The notes: generated by a model not told the origin, from the letters alone. A stretch of DNA of 64,000 bases from DASZVB01 sp036272055 (GCA_036272055.1 DATAZL010000032.1:1-64000), one strand, 5' to 3'; positions 33,901 to 41,932 are shown, counted from the stretch's first letter. Program-made: numbers and translations.

Positions 33901-34349
33901 GAGAGGGACACGAGCGCGGCGCGTGCGCGCCACCCGCGTGCGTCCGCGCGCACGCGACCCCGAAGGACGAGCCCCGCGATGGCGCCCCACACGCCGCCGA
34001 GGACGCTTCCCGCTGCCGGCCCGAGCAGAAACAGCGCGGTGCCCTCGGTGGCGTCACAGAAGCCGACCCGCACCCCGTGGACGAAGGAGACGACGAGCGC
34101 GACGGTGGCGAGCCACGAGCCGCTCGCGGCGCCCCGCGACACGGCGGCGAACGGCGTCGCGTCGCTCCGCACGACGTCGAAGGCGGTCGCGGCGGCGGCG
34201 AGCGACGGCAGGACGAGCCCCGCGGCGAGCGCGGCTTCGTATCCCGGGCCGTCGAAGAGCGGCACGAAGCCGAGCGCGAAGAGACCGACGGCGGCGAGCA
34301 ACGTCGCCGTGCGCTCGGCGGAGCTCGCGACCAGGGGCGGCATCTGCAT
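30909..34349 (-). CDS. Giant fusion: membrane domain, HELAH peptidase-like domain, TPRs, C-terminal FGE-like domain (1146 aa)
   Basis: Residues 10-240 hold six to seven TM-like segments. Around residue 356 the sequence VMRHELAHVEAG is an HExxH-like zinc peptidase motif. Residues 480-760 contain tetratricopeptide-like helices (ARARELYAKLLELDPHDLGA). After a Gly/Pro/Ser linker encoded by an 18-bp DNA repeat (near 31,964-32,010), residues about 805-1050 form an FGE/SUMF1-type domain: ERVSGGETWIGS, FCVDRTEVTVGAY, RLPTEAEWEYAASGG, MTGNVWEWTS, YRGGGWSR and HLGFRCV. FGE-like domains also occur in non-sulfatase-modifying proteins. It lies 39 bases after the Lon homologue gene. Confidence 0.75.
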   Translation of the reverse strand: MQMPPLVASSAERTATLLAAVGLFALGFVPLFDGPGYEAALAAGLVLPSLAAAATAFDVVRSDATPFAAVSRGAASGSWLATVALVVSFVHGVRVGFCDATEGTALFLLGPAAGSVLGGVWGAIAGLVLRGRVRADARGWRARAALVSLSVAGPLAGVVASVVRFYTSPMVFAFDPFVGFFAGTLYDSVITGMGRLVTYRMGSVATLVAVFAAARLLDGGLPLLRSAARTRSGVAALAVLAGACSVTHSCEGTRMGHYQTTASIREALGQHLTDGRCELVYPTGTPELEAKALAHECNAHLGQLDRFFGVTGPAHVVAFVFANPDQKGYLMGAAGTYIAKPWRREIYIQRNGFPHPVMRHELAHVEAGTFARGPFRVAGPFFGIVPDPGRIEGVAVAAAPRDEVLSLDEWAKAMRDLKLLPPLDRVFKLSFLGEPSSRAYVVAGAFVEWLRRDAGAGVVRAWYGGESLETLTKTSFAELERRWLSSLDSLKVGEDVLQVARARFDQPAIFGRRCPHVVDRLEGEAGGALGQLDTARARELYAKLLELDPHDLGARLGVAACSQHEGALDTARALLEHIGADMSLAKASRARAIESLGDLSLAAHQDDDARRRFEDVRAVVVDPDRLRTLDVKEYAAGATSHDALVAYLVGDPVLGRSPTAAISALGAWSMREPSLGLADYLLARTYAGEGRYALVASSLDTALGKSLPLPTVEREAYKLRIVMACMLDDVPTLTAAYAKWSTLEGPRPPERAEMAELVERCTTKTGVKSAVRGGGSGRGSGPLPGPSPLPGPSPSPGAACGEGMERVSGGETWIGSVRGEGVGDEWPRYRTRLASFCVDRTEVTVGAYSDCVATGRCTPADAKRVTCTASGGHSRELPINCVDAMQAETFCAQRGARLPTEAEWEYAASGGDERLYSWGDESPDGRACWKKGGACAVKSFPAGASGLFDMTGNVWEWTSTGYGDYPWPPVQSATRVYRGGGWSRRFDKWMRVRLRNRVVPGDRQSHLGFRCVSSVVGEPCPFGAAPDDACLAGVLEAECRDGKTWNGVRCAPPGEQGCAPLHELVPGHGCEWSTKVEEPAKGPLDTAAVKRLRSPEFDHDCQTFQPRRPHANRFEGGTHEARNAVGHAAGCKNRDVGVGWNSACCP

Positions 34350-34387
34350 CGGCGTGCGCCGCGTCCGGCCGCGGCGTGACGGACTCG

Positions 34388-36793
34388 CTACGGGTGCATC
34401 TCGCTCGGCGGCTCACTCGGCCGCGCGAGCGTTCGCGGATTGCGGTTGGGCGGGCGCTGGAGGATCCACTGGAGCGCCTCGTCGGCGTGGTTCACGTAGC
34501 GGACCTGGATGTCTTCCCGGATCTCGATCGGGACCTCTTCGACGTCGCGCTCGTTCTTCGCAGGGACGACGATCTCGCGGATGCCGGCGCGGTGCGCGGC
34601 GAGCACCTTGTCCTTGATGCCCTCGACGCGGAGGACCGCGCCGCGAAGGGTGATCTCCCCGGTGGCGGCGACCTCGTTGCGCGTCGGAATGTCGAGGAGG
34701 AGCGACACGAGCGAGGCGAACATCGGGATCCCGAGGCCGGCGCCGTCACGCGACACGCCGCCCCGCGGCACGTGCATGTGGAGGTCGATGCTCTTCAGCC
34801 ACTCGGGTTCGAGCAGGAACGTCTCGGAGCGCGAGCGCACGTAGGAGACGGCGGTCGACGCGGCCTCCTTCATGACGGGGCCGAGGTTCCCGGTGAAGTG
34901 GATCTTGCCCTTGCCGGGCATCCGGGTCGCCTCGATGAAGAGAAGCTCCCCGCCCGTCGCGGTTGCGGCAAGGCCGGTGGCCACACCGGGCGCCAGCTTC
35001 CGCTCGGCGAGCTCCGGCCGGTAGCGCTCGGTGCCGAGGACGTTGCGCACGTACTCGCGCGTCGCGTGCTCGTGATCGACGACCACGCCCTCGGCGAGGC
35101 GCACCGCGACGCTCCGGCACACGGCGGCAAGCTCTCGCTCGAGGCCGCGCACGCCCGCTTCTCGCGTGTAGTGATCGACGATCGTCTCGAGGCCGTCGCG
35201 GTCGAACTGGATCTGCTCCTCGCTCAGGCCGTGCTCGCGGAGCTGCTTCGGCACCAGGAACTGATGAGCGATGGCGATCTTGTCGGTGCGCGTGTAGCCG
35301 GGGACCTCGACCACCTCGAGCCGGTCCTCGAGCGCGTCGGGGATGCCGGCGTACTCGTTCGCCGTCGCGATGAAGAGCACCTGGGAGAGGTCGAACGGCA
35401 GATCGATGTAGTGATCGACGAAGGTGCCGTTCTGCTCCGGATCGAGCGCCTCGAGGAGCGCGGCAGCGGGATCGCCCCGCATGTCGACGCCCATCTTGTC
35501 GATCTCGTCGAGGACGATCACCGGGTTCTTGGTGCCGACCTTGCGGAGGGCCTGGATGATCCTGCCGGGGAGCGCTCCGACGTACGTCCGGCGATGGCCG
35601 CGGACCTCCGCCTCGTCTCGCACGCCGCCGAGGGAGATGCGTCCGTAGCGACGGCCCATGGCGCGCGCGATGCTACGCCCGAGCGACGTCTTGCCGACAC
35701 CGGGGGGGCCGATGAAGAGGAGAATCGGCCCGCGCTTGTCGCTGCGAAGCTGGCGGATCGCGGAAAACTCGATGATGCGCTTCTTCACGCGGTCGAGGCC
35801 GTGGTGGTCCTCGTCGAGACAGCGCGCGACTTCCTTCACGTCGATGTGGTCGGGCGTCGTGCGGCTCCACGGGAGCTCGGAGAGCCACTCGACGTAGTTC
35901 CTCGCGACGTTGTACTCGGCGGACTGCGGCTGCATCGACCGGAGGCGGGAGAGCTGACGGCGCGCCGCCTGCTCGGCCTCGGGCGGCAGCTCGGCGCGCG
36001 CGATCTTGTCGCGGAGCGAGTCCACCTCGTCCTCGTCCCCGGCCTCACCGAGCTCGTCGAGGATGGTGCGCATCTGCTGGCGGAGGACGTAGTCGTGCTG
36101 CGACCGCGTCATCTCGTCGCGAATCTGCGCGGCGATCTGGTCCTTCGTCTTCAAAACGCCGAGCTGACGCTCGACGACCTCGAGCACGAGGCGCGCGCGC
36201 TCGAGCGGATCGACGGCCTCGAGGACGCGCTGCCGATCCTCGATGCTCGCGTGCTCGTCGGGAAAATTCGACGCGATGAGATCGGCGAGCGCGCCGGGCT
36301 CGCGCACGTTGTCGAGGATGCCCGCCGTCTCTTTCGGGAGATCGGGCAGGAGGCCGAGCATGGTCCGCGTCTTCTCGCGGAGGGCCTGGCCGAGCTGGAT
36401 GAGCCGCTCGTCGTTCGTGCGGTTGTCGCGGATACGCTCGACCTCTGCCCGCATGTACGGCTCGAGGCCAATGGGCCTCAGAATGCGGAAGCGACCGAGG
36501 CCGTTGAGCACGACGCTGTAGTTGCCCGGCCCGAGCCGGATGACCTTCACGACCCGCGCCAGCGTTCCGATGGCGTAGAGGTCCTCGAACGTCGGTTCGA
36601 TCGTGTCGGGGGAACGCTGAGTGACGACGCCGACGAGCGCCCGCTCCTGGCCCACCAGATCTTCCACGACCCTGACACTGCGCGGGCGGCCCACGTTGAT
36701 CGGGACCACGGACATCGGGAAGAGCACCGCGTTCCGCAGCGGCAGGATCGTGATGCGCTCTCTAGGATTGCTCGGCGGAGCGTCGGATCCCAT
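34388..36793 (-). CDS. Lon protease homologue lacking the catalytic serine (801 aa)
   Basis: Length and order match Lon: LonN domain (LPLRNAVLFPMSVVPINVGR), coiled middle, AAA+ domain with Walker A GPPGVGKTS (about residue 360) and Walker B VIVLDEIDKMG, then the P domain (MTG-like VAATGEITLRG, VEGIKDKVLAAHR, VPAKNERDVEEVP). In active Lons the nucleophile lies in PKDGPSAG. Here the aligned segment is SRDGAGLG, so the Ser position is Gly686 (codon GGC at 34,736-34,738). The Lys partner in GIKDK is retained. The protein is therefore probably an ATP-dependent chaperone or unfoldase rather than a protease. Myxobacteria usually carry other Lons elsewhere. Confidence 0.9.
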   Translation of the reverse strand: MGSDAPPSNPRERITILPLRNAVLFPMSVVPINVGRPRSVRVVEDLVGQERALVGVVTQRSPDTIEPTFEDLYAIGTLARVVKVIRLGPGNYSVVLNGLGRFRILRPIGLEPYMRAEVERIRDNRTNDERLIQLGQALREKTRTMLGLLPDLPKETAGILDNVREPGALADLIASNFPDEHASIEDRQRVLEAVDPLERARLVLEVVERQLGVLKTKDQIAAQIRDEMTRSQHDYVLRQQMRTILDELGEAGDEDEVDSLRDKIARAELPPEAEQAARRQLSRLRSMQPQSAEYNVARNYVEWLSELPWSRTTPDHIDVKEVARCLDEDHHGLDRVKKRIIEFSAIRQLRSDKRGPILLFIGPPGVGKTSLGRSIARAMGRRYGRISLGGVRDEAEVRGHRRTYVGALPGRIIQALRKVGTKNPVIVLDEIDKMGVDMRGDPAAALLEALDPEQNGTFVDHYIDLPFDLSQVLFIATANEYAGIPDALEDRLEVVEVPGYTRTDKIAIAHQFLVPKQLREHGLSEEQIQFDRDGLETIVDHYTREAGVRGLERELAAVCRSVAVRLAEGVVVDHEHATREYVRNVLGTERYRPELAERKLAPGVATGLAATATGGELLFIEATRMPGKGKIHFTGNLGPVMKEAASTAVSYVRSRSETFLLEPEWLKSIDLHMHVPRGGVSRDGAGLGIPMFASLVSLLLDIPTRNEVAATGEITLRGAVLRVEGIKDKVLAAHRAGIREIVVPAKNERDVEEVPIEIREDIQVRYVNHADEALQWILQRPPNRNPRTLARPSEPPSEMHP

Positions 36794-36925
36794 CGATCGC
36801 TCACAGTAGTACGATGAGTCGCCACGTCCAGCGAAGCCGAACGGCGCGCCGTGCCATCGTAATTGCTCATATATCGAGGGATTCGCCCCCCCTTCATCGG
36901 AGGGTCGGGCTAGGCTTCGGCCGAA
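36794..36925. other. Divergent intergenic region between the Lon homologue and the his cluster
   Basis: The segment must carry promoters for both directions. AT-rich patches (taattgctcatatatc, about 36,859-36,874) could form a -10 element for either gene; no consensus pair is confident. Confidence 0.4.
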
Positions 36926-37603
36926 GTGCTTCCGAAAGCCCTAGAACCGCTCATCGTGGTGTCCTTTGCGCTCGCGGCGGGCGCCATGGGCTGCCATCCG
37001 CGTGAACCGTCGAGCCCGCGCGAAGTGCTCTCGTCCTACGCAATCGCCCTCCAGGCGGGCAGAGCGAAGGAGGCGTACGACCTTCTGAGCGACGACGCGA
37101 AAAAGAACATGCCTTTCGAGGCGTTCGCGCGCATGGTGAAGGAGAATCCCGAGGAGATGCGCGCCATCTCCGTGGCGCTCGTGCGCCCGACGGAGACGTC
37201 CACCGTGACCGCGACGGTGACCACGCCGGACGGCGAAGCTCTCCTTCTTCGTTACGAAGCCGGACGCTGGCGTGTCGATCGTTCGGCGATCGACGTGTAC
37301 GCGCAGGACACGCCCGAGGCGGCCCTCCGGTCGTTCGTGCGCGCATTCCGGAACAAGCGCTACGACGTGATGCTGCGTTTCGCCCCTGATGCCAAGCGGG
37401 AGGGCCTCGACGAGACGCGCCTCCGGACGGCGTTCGAGGGGGAGCAGCGCGAGGAAATCGAGCGGCTCACCCAGGCGATCGAGGCGGCGCTGCCGACCGC
37501 CGTCATCGAACACCTCGGCGAGCGGGCCACGATGTCGTATGGGTCCGGCGGCACGGTCGAGCTCGTGCGCGAGCACGGCGTCTGGAAGGTCGAGGAGTTC
37601 TGA
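36926..37603 (+). CDS. Exported lipoprotein, first gene of the his cluster (225 aa)
   Basis: Starts at GTG 36926. A signal peptide with lipobox (AAGAMGCHPR) leads to two tandem domains of about 100 residues (VLSSYAIALQAGRAKEAYDL and ALRSFVRAFRNKRYDVMLRF), each a NTF2/DUF4878-like helix-plus-sheet module. The duplication suggests a stress or cell-envelope lipoprotein. It ends three bases before hisB, so the pair is co-transcribed, although its function has no evident link to histidine synthesis. Confidence 0.7.
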   Translation: MLPKALEPLIVVSFALAAGAMGCHPREPSSPREVLSSYAIALQAGRAKEAYDLLSDDAKKNMPFEAFARMVKENPEEMRAISVALVRPTETSTVTATVTTPDGEALLLRYEAGRWRVDRSAIDVYAQDTPEAALRSFVRAFRNKRYDVMLRFAPDAKREGLDETRLRTAFEGEQREEIERLTQAIEAALPTAVIEHLGERATMSYGSGGTVELVREHGVWKVEEF

Positions 37604-37606
37604 GCG

Positions 37607-38200
37607 ATGGCCGGGAGAACAGCCAGGGTAGAGCGAAAGACGAAGGAGACGAGCATCGTCGTCGAGATCGATCTCGACGGAACGGGGCGCTGCTCCATCG
37701 ACACGCCGCTCCCGTTCCTTTCCCATATGCTCGAGCAGATCGGACGCCACGGCGCGTTCGATCTGACGGTGAAGGCCGAAGGCGACGTCGAGATCGACGG
37801 CCATCACACGACGGAAGATCTCGGCATCGTGCTCGGCCGCGCGGTGCTCGAGGCGCTCGGTGATCGCAAGGGCATCCGCCGCTACGGCTCCGCGACGCTT
37901 CCGATGGACGAGGCCTGCGTGACCGTCGCCCTCGACCTGTCCGGGAGGCCGTTCTTCGTCTGGCGCGTGCCGATGCCGAAGTCGAAGCTCGGCGAGTTCG
38001 ACACCGAGCTCGCGGAGGTGTTCTTCGAGGCGTTCGCGCGGTCCGCGCAGGCGAATCTCCACGTCCGGCTGCTCGAGGGGCAGAACCTGCACCACATCAT
38101 CGAGATCAGCTTCAAGGCGCTCGCGCGCGCGCTTCGCGACGCGACGGAGCTCGATCCGCGCCTGACCGGAATTCCGTCGACCAAGGGCTCGCTCGACTGA
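37607..38200 (+). CDS. hisB: Imidazoleglycerol-phosphate dehydratase
   Basis: This enzyme dehydrates imidazole glycerol phosphate in histidine synthesis. The family signatures are complete: ETSIVVEIDLDGTG at the start, LPFLSHMLEQIGRHGAFDL, the metal-binding DGHHTTEDLGIVLG, DEACVTVALDLSGRP, and the second histidine motif LEGQNLHHIIEISFKALARA. It is the monofunctional 197-residue form, without the phosphatase domain. It is followed 33 bases later by hisA. Confidence 0.95.
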   Translation: MAGRTARVERKTKETSIVVEIDLDGTGRCSIDTPLPFLSHMLEQIGRHGAFDLTVKAEGDVEIDGHHTTEDLGIVLGRAVLEALGDRKGIRRYGSATLPMDEACVTVALDLSGRPFFVWRVPMPKSKLGEFDTELAEVFFEAFARSAQANLHVRLLEGQNLHHIIEISFKALARALRDATELDPRLTGIPSTKGSLD

Positions 38201-38233
38201 GCGACACCGCACGAGACGAAGCGAGCTACGCCG

Positions 38234-38953
38234 ATGCAGATCATCCCCGCCATCGACCTGATTGACGGCAAGGCGGTGCGCCTTCGCCAGGGACGCTACG
38301 AGGACGTCACCACGTACACGGAGCCGCCCGACGAGATCGCCCGCGGGTGGCGTGGCAAGGTCCCGCACCTTCACGTCGTGGATCTCGAGGGCGCCAAGGC
38401 AGGGCACGCCGTCCAGACCGACGCGGTGCGAAAGCTCGTCGCGGCGTTCGGCGAGGGTGTCCAGACCGGCGGCGGCATCCGCTCGTTCGCGGCGGTGGAG
38501 AGTTATTTCGCTCTCGGCGTCAGCCGTGTCGTCCTCGGTACCGCCGCGATCCGTGATCCGGAGTTACTGAAGCGCGCTGCGGAGGCGTACCCACACCGCA
38601 TCATCGTGGCAGTGGACGCCAAGGACGGTTTCGTCGCGACCGATGGCTGGCTCGAGGTCAGCGAGCGCCGCGCCGTGGATCTCGTGCGCGACGTCGGCGC
38701 GCTGCCCATCGCCGGCGTGCTCTACACCGACATCCAGCGAGACGGCATGGAAACGGGCCCCAACGTCGTCGAAACGGCGCGGCTCGCGGACGAGACCGGC
38801 GTGCCCGTCATCGCGAGCGGCGGCGTCGGGACCGTCGAGCATCTGCGAGCGCTGTCGAAGGCGTCGCCGCGCATCGTCGCGGCCATCGTCGGACGCGCAC
38901 TTCACGAACACCGGTTCACGCTCGACGAGGCCGTCCAGGCCGCCCGGAGTTGA
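38234..38953 (+). CDS. hisA: ProFAR isomerase (HisA)
   Basis: A (beta-alpha)8 barrel of 239 residues: MQIIPAIDLIDGKAVRLRQG holds the first catalytic Asp, and GVLYTDIQRDGMETGPN holds the second. VQTGGGIRSF and VIASGGVGTVEHL are the phosphate-binding loops. It isomerises ProFAR in histidine synthesis. hisF, hisH and hisI are not nearby, so the his genes are dispersed in this genome. Confidence 0.95.
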   Translation: MQIIPAIDLIDGKAVRLRQGRYEDVTTYTEPPDEIARGWRGKVPHLHVVDLEGAKAGHAVQTDAVRKLVAAFGEGVQTGGGIRSFAAVESYFALGVSRVVLGTAAIRDPELLKRAAEAYPHRIIVAVDAKDGFVATDGWLEVSERRAVDLVRDVGALPIAGVLYTDIQRDGMETGPNVVETARLADETGVPVIASGGVGTVEHLRALSKASPRIVAAIVGRALHEHRFTLDEAVQAARS

Positions 38954-38971
38954 GGTAAAGTCCAGAGCTGG

Positions 38972-40357
38972 ATGGACGACAGCGACGACGCGGCGGAGCC
39001 AGCGCGGGTCAACTGGTCCGTTCCTCCGCCGCCCGCGAGCCTGCCGACCGAGACGTCCGAAGCCGCCCTCGGTGAAGAGTTTCTCTTCCATCTGTATCGC
39101 GGCAGCGAGCTCCTGAAGGACGACCGGTTCTTCGAGGCGAGACCGGAGCTCGAGCGCGCCCTCGCCTTTCAGCCGCGCGACGTCCAGGGGCAGAGCTTGC
39201 TCGGGGTCGTGTACTTCCGGCTCGGTCATTACCCGCGTGCGATCCAGATCTACGAAGAGCTCATCCGCGTGCGCCCCGCGGAGGTCGCGCCGCGCATCAA
39301 TCTCGCGCTCTGCTACCTGAAAACGGGGCAGCTCGCCGGCGCGCGCGGCATCCTCGACGAGCTCGTGCAGAACCGACCCGATCACGTGCGGGCGTGGGGC
39401 TACCTCGGGCTCGTCTATCAGCGACTCGGTGACTTCGAGAAGGCGAGCGTCGCATTCGACCGCGCCGGGCGTCCGCAGCTCGCCGCGCGCCTCCGCGCTT
39501 CGATGGAGCCGCCGGAGCATCTTCCGAGCGGCGTGGCACGGCGTGAATCGCAGCCGCCCGGCGTGCAGGAGTTCGCGCACGCCGACGTGCAGGCGGCACA
39601 GACCGTCCCTCCGCCTCCCCCGCCCCCGTCGATGGAGTCCGAGCTCGCGGCGAGCCGCGTGCCGTCGATCGCGCCGCCGTATTCGCGGCCCGCTCCCGGG
39701 ACGCGGATGAGCATCCCGGTTCCACTCGGAGAGCTCGCACGCGACGCAACGCTGGTGTTCCCCGAGAGCCCGCGGGTCGCGATCCACGAAGGCTCCGCGG
39801 TGCTCGTACGCATCGAGAAGGCGTTCCAGGCGCGGAGCCACGCCGTGCGCGCGATCTTGCCGGACTCGTCGTGGGCCGTCACGACGAAGGTCCTCCGCCG
39901 TCGCGGCCGGAGCTCGATCACCGACGAGCCGCTCGGCGGGGTCACGTCGCCGTTCTCGACCATCGAGGGCGAAGGACGGCTCGTGCTGACCTTGCCGGAA
40001 CCGCTCGCGCCGTTCATCGCGACGCTCGACGGCGAGCCGCTCTACGCCCGCGAAGAGCGGCTGTTCGGCTTCGACGGCTCCATCGAGTACGAGCTCGGCC
40101 GGCTCTCGCTCCCGGGCGGCGACTACGCGGGCGTCGTGAGCCTGTCGGGCTCCGGCTTCATCGTGCTCGGTACGCGCGGCAAGGTGCAAGGCATCGAGAT
40201 CTCCGCCGATCGCCCCGCGCACGTCCGTCCGGCGCAGCTCATCGGATGGATCGGCCGCCTGCTCGCGCGGCCCGCGGGCGCGGACGCCGAACGGACGCCG
40301 ATGCGCGAGCTCGTGACCCTCACCGGGAACGGGACCGTGTTGCTCGACTGGGGCTGA
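38972..40357 (+). CDS. TPR protein with C-terminal AIM24-like domain (461 aa)
   Basis: Residues 30-150 contain three TPR units (LEFHLYRGSEL-like start, LLGVVYFRLGHYPRAIQIYE, WGYLGLVYQRLGDFEKASVA). A Pro-rich linker (TVPPPPPPPSMES) follows. The C-terminal 200 residues (ITDEPLGGVTSPFSTIEGEG, FIATLDGEPLYAREERLFGF, FIVLGTRGKVQGI, LTGNGTVLLDWG) have the beta-rich layout of AIM24/TIGR00266 domains. The first Met lies 19 bases after hisA. The AIM24 assignment is tentative; function is unknown. Confidence 0.65.
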   Translation: MDDSDDAAEPARVNWSVPPPPASLPTETSEAALGEEFLFHLYRGSELLKDDRFFEARPELERALAFQPRDVQGQSLLGVVYFRLGHYPRAIQIYEELIRVRPAEVAPRINLALCYLKTGQLAGARGILDELVQNRPDHVRAWGYLGLVYQRLGDFEKASVAFDRAGRPQLAARLRASMEPPEHLPSGVARRESQPPGVQEFAHADVQAAQTVPPPPPPPSMESELAASRVPSIAPPYSRPAPGTRMSIPVPLGELARDATLVFPESPRVAIHEGSAVLVRIEKAFQARSHAVRAILPDSSWAVTTKVLRRRGRSSITDEPLGGVTSPFSTIEGEGRLVLTLPEPLAPFIATLDGEPLYAREERLFGFDGSIEYELGRLSLPGGDYAGVVSLSGSGFIVLGTRGKVQGIEISADRPAHVRPAQLIGWIGRLLARPAGADAERTPMRELVTLTGNGTVLLDWG

Positions 40358-40360
40358 CCG

Positions 40361-40380
40361 GGCCCCTCCGCACGGGGGCC
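40361..40380. other. Hairpin GGCCCC-N8-GGGGCC between TPR gene and pgsA
   Basis: A perfect 6-bp inverted repeat lies five bases after the TPR gene stop codon. No T-run follows, so it may be a weak terminator or only a GC-rich stem. Translation of pgsA is only 27 bases away. Confidence 0.3.
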
Positions 40381-40406
40381 GTAATCCGATGCCCTGAGGG
40401 GCCTTT

Positions 40407-41120
40407 GTGCTATTGCGAGTCTCGATGACGACGGATGAGGTCAGCGACGCGCCGATCCGCCGCCGTCGCCGGCCCCGACGCAGTGCAGATCCAGCGCGGG
40501 TCGCCCGCCGCCGCTCGCTCAAAGAGGACGCGCTCAATCTACCGAACATCCTGACGATGGCGCGCATCGTCGTGATCCCGGTGATCATGTGGCTCATCGA
40601 TCGCGGGACACCGAAGGACTGCGTCATCGCGGCGATGGTGTACTCGGCGGCCGCGATCACCGATCTCCTCGACGGCTACCTCGCCCGGCGGATGCACGTG
40701 GTGAGCGTGCTCGGTAAGTTTCTCGATCCCCTGGCCGACAAGCTGCTCGTCATGGCGGCGCTCATCTGGCTCGTCCCGATGGGCCGCATCCCGGAGTGGG
40801 CCGTCGCACTCCTCATCGGACGTGAAATTTCCATCACCGCCCTCCGCTCAATCGCGAGCAGCGAGGGCGTCGTGATCGCAGCGGGCGAGAGCGGCAAGAG
40901 CAAGACCGCGCTGCAGATGGTCGGCATCCTCTGCCTGATCCTCGGCTTTCCGTATCACCTGTCGCTCGGCTTCATCGATCTAGGCCGGGTCGACCTCGTG
41001 TACGTGGGCCGCGCGCTCATCTACGTCTCTCTGGTTTTCTCGGTCACCAGCGCCGTCGAGTACGTCGGCCTCTTCGCACAGGCCGTCGAAGCGAAGGATC
41101 GTCGGCGCGGGCAGCCCTGA
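40407..41120 (+). CDS. pgsA: CDP-diacylglycerol-glycerol-3-phosphate 3-phosphatidyltransferase
   Basis: PgsA makes phosphatidylglycerol phosphate. The CDP-alcohol motif DGYLARRMHVVSVLGKFLDP followed by LADK matches the family consensus (DG-x2-AR-x8-G-x3-D-x3-D). Four or five TM segments are present. The start is GTG 40407, preferred for GAGGGG six bases upstream; ATG 40425 is the alternative. The first 40 residues are Arg-rich, longer than usual for PgsA. Confidence 0.9.
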   Translation: MLLRVSMTTDEVSDAPIRRRRRPRRSADPARVARRRSLKEDALNLPNILTMARIVVIPVIMWLIDRGTPKDCVIAAMVYSAAAITDLLDGYLARRMHVVSVLGKFLDPLADKLLVMAALIWLVPMGRIPEWAVALLIGREISITALRSIASSEGVVIAAGESGKSKTALQMVGILCLILGFPYHLSLGFIDLGRVDLVYVGRALIYVSLVFSVTSAVEYVGLFAQAVEAKDRRRGQP

Positions 41121-41214
41121 GCCACCGGAACATCGTCTCGACAGATTTGGAGGGCCGGAGGCAGGATTCCTTTCCGTTGCCGGGCGGGGAGCGGACTGCT
41201 ACCTAGGCCCCCGG

Positions 41215-41667
41215 ATGCGACACCGTACCCGCCTCTTCGGCCTCCTCCTCGTCGCTGCGGCGATGATCGCTGCGAGCGCGTGCTCGAACCAGGGCGAAGG
41301 AGACCGCTGCGACAAGAACAGCGGGGATTCCGACTGCGCCGGCGGGCTCGTCTGCACGACGATCACCGGGAAGAACTCCTGCACCTCGACGCAGGGGGAG
41401 CTCCCCTGTTCGATCTGCTGCCCGCCCCAGGGCCAGTCGGCGACCACCGCGGCGTGCAGCGCCGTGAACTCCGGTTTCGACGCAGGTCCGTCGACGGCCG
41501 CGGACGGAGCCGCAGGCGCAGGTGGAGCCGCGGGCGCGGCAGGCGCAGCTGGAGCGGCCGGAGACGCGGGGCTCGGCGGCAGCGGCGGCAAGAGCGGCGC
41601 CGATGGCGCGGCCGGTTCTCCCCCCGACGCGTCGCTCCTCGACGCGTCGATGGAAGCCGGAGGATAA
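41215..41667 (+). CDS. Exported Cys-rich lipoprotein (150 aa)
   Basis: A lipobox (MIAASACSNQG) is followed by a compact Cys-rich domain (DRCDKNSGDSDCAGGLVC, NSCTSTQG, CSICCPP) of about 55 residues, then an Ala/Gly-rich linker and an Asp-rich end. The Cys pattern is typical of small secreted myxobacterial modules. It stops within the likely RBS of the FliQ-like gene. Confidence 0.75.
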   Translation: MRHRTRLFGLLLVAAAMIAASACSNQGEGDRCDKNSGDSDCAGGLVCTTITGKNSCTSTQGELPCSICCPPQGQSATTAACSAVNSGFDAGPSTAADGAAGAGGAAGAAGAAGAAGDAGLGGSGGKSGADGAAGSPPDASLLDASMEAGG

Positions 41668-41674
41668 TCCCCGG

Positions 41675-41932
41675 GTGCCCGTCCGGGATCTCACCGCGCT
41701 CGCCGAGCAGGCCCTGCTCCTGTCCGTCGCGGTGTCGATTCCAGTGATCGCACTCGCCGCGCTCGCGAGTCTCGTCGTGTCGCTGCTGCAGTCGGTGACG
41801 CAGATCTCCGACACGACGATCGCTCACCTGCCACGGCTCCTCGTCGTGTCCGTGGTGCTCGTGGCGTCGGGTCCGTGGATGGGCGCGCAGATCGTCGCGT
41901 TCGCCATCCGCGCACTCTCCGGCGGGTCGTGA
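41675..41932 (+). CDS. FliQ/SctS-family type III export apparatus protein, orphan (86 aa)
   Basis: Two TM segments match the FliQ/SctS fold: LLLSVAVSIPVIALAALASL with VVSLLQSVTQISDTTIAHLP (conserved Q..TQI...T..P), and LLVVSVVLVASGPWMGAQIV (GPWM). Size is right for the family (about 89 aa). The GTG at 41675 has GGAGG upstream, inside the lipoprotein stop region. No FliP, FliR, FlhA or FlhB homologue lies in the window, so it is an orphan here; other components may sit elsewhere in the genome. Its stop codon overlaps the next gene (GTGA). Confidence 0.8.
   Translation: MPVRDLTALAEQALLLSVAVSIPVIALAALASLVVSLLQSVTQISDTTIAHLPRLLVVSVVLVASGPWMGAQIVAFAIRALSGGS

Noticed and set aside
33923..36817. 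Very long plus-strand open frame opposite the Lon homologue
   Set aside because: The minus-strand Lon homologue is unmistakable; the opposite frame is a shadow created by GC bias in the third codon positions. It is Arg/Glu/His-rich with no family motif.
41675..41932. Part of a type III secretion gene cluster
   Set aside because: No neighbouring export apparatus, needle or chaperone genes exist in the window; only a single FliQ-like gene is seen.
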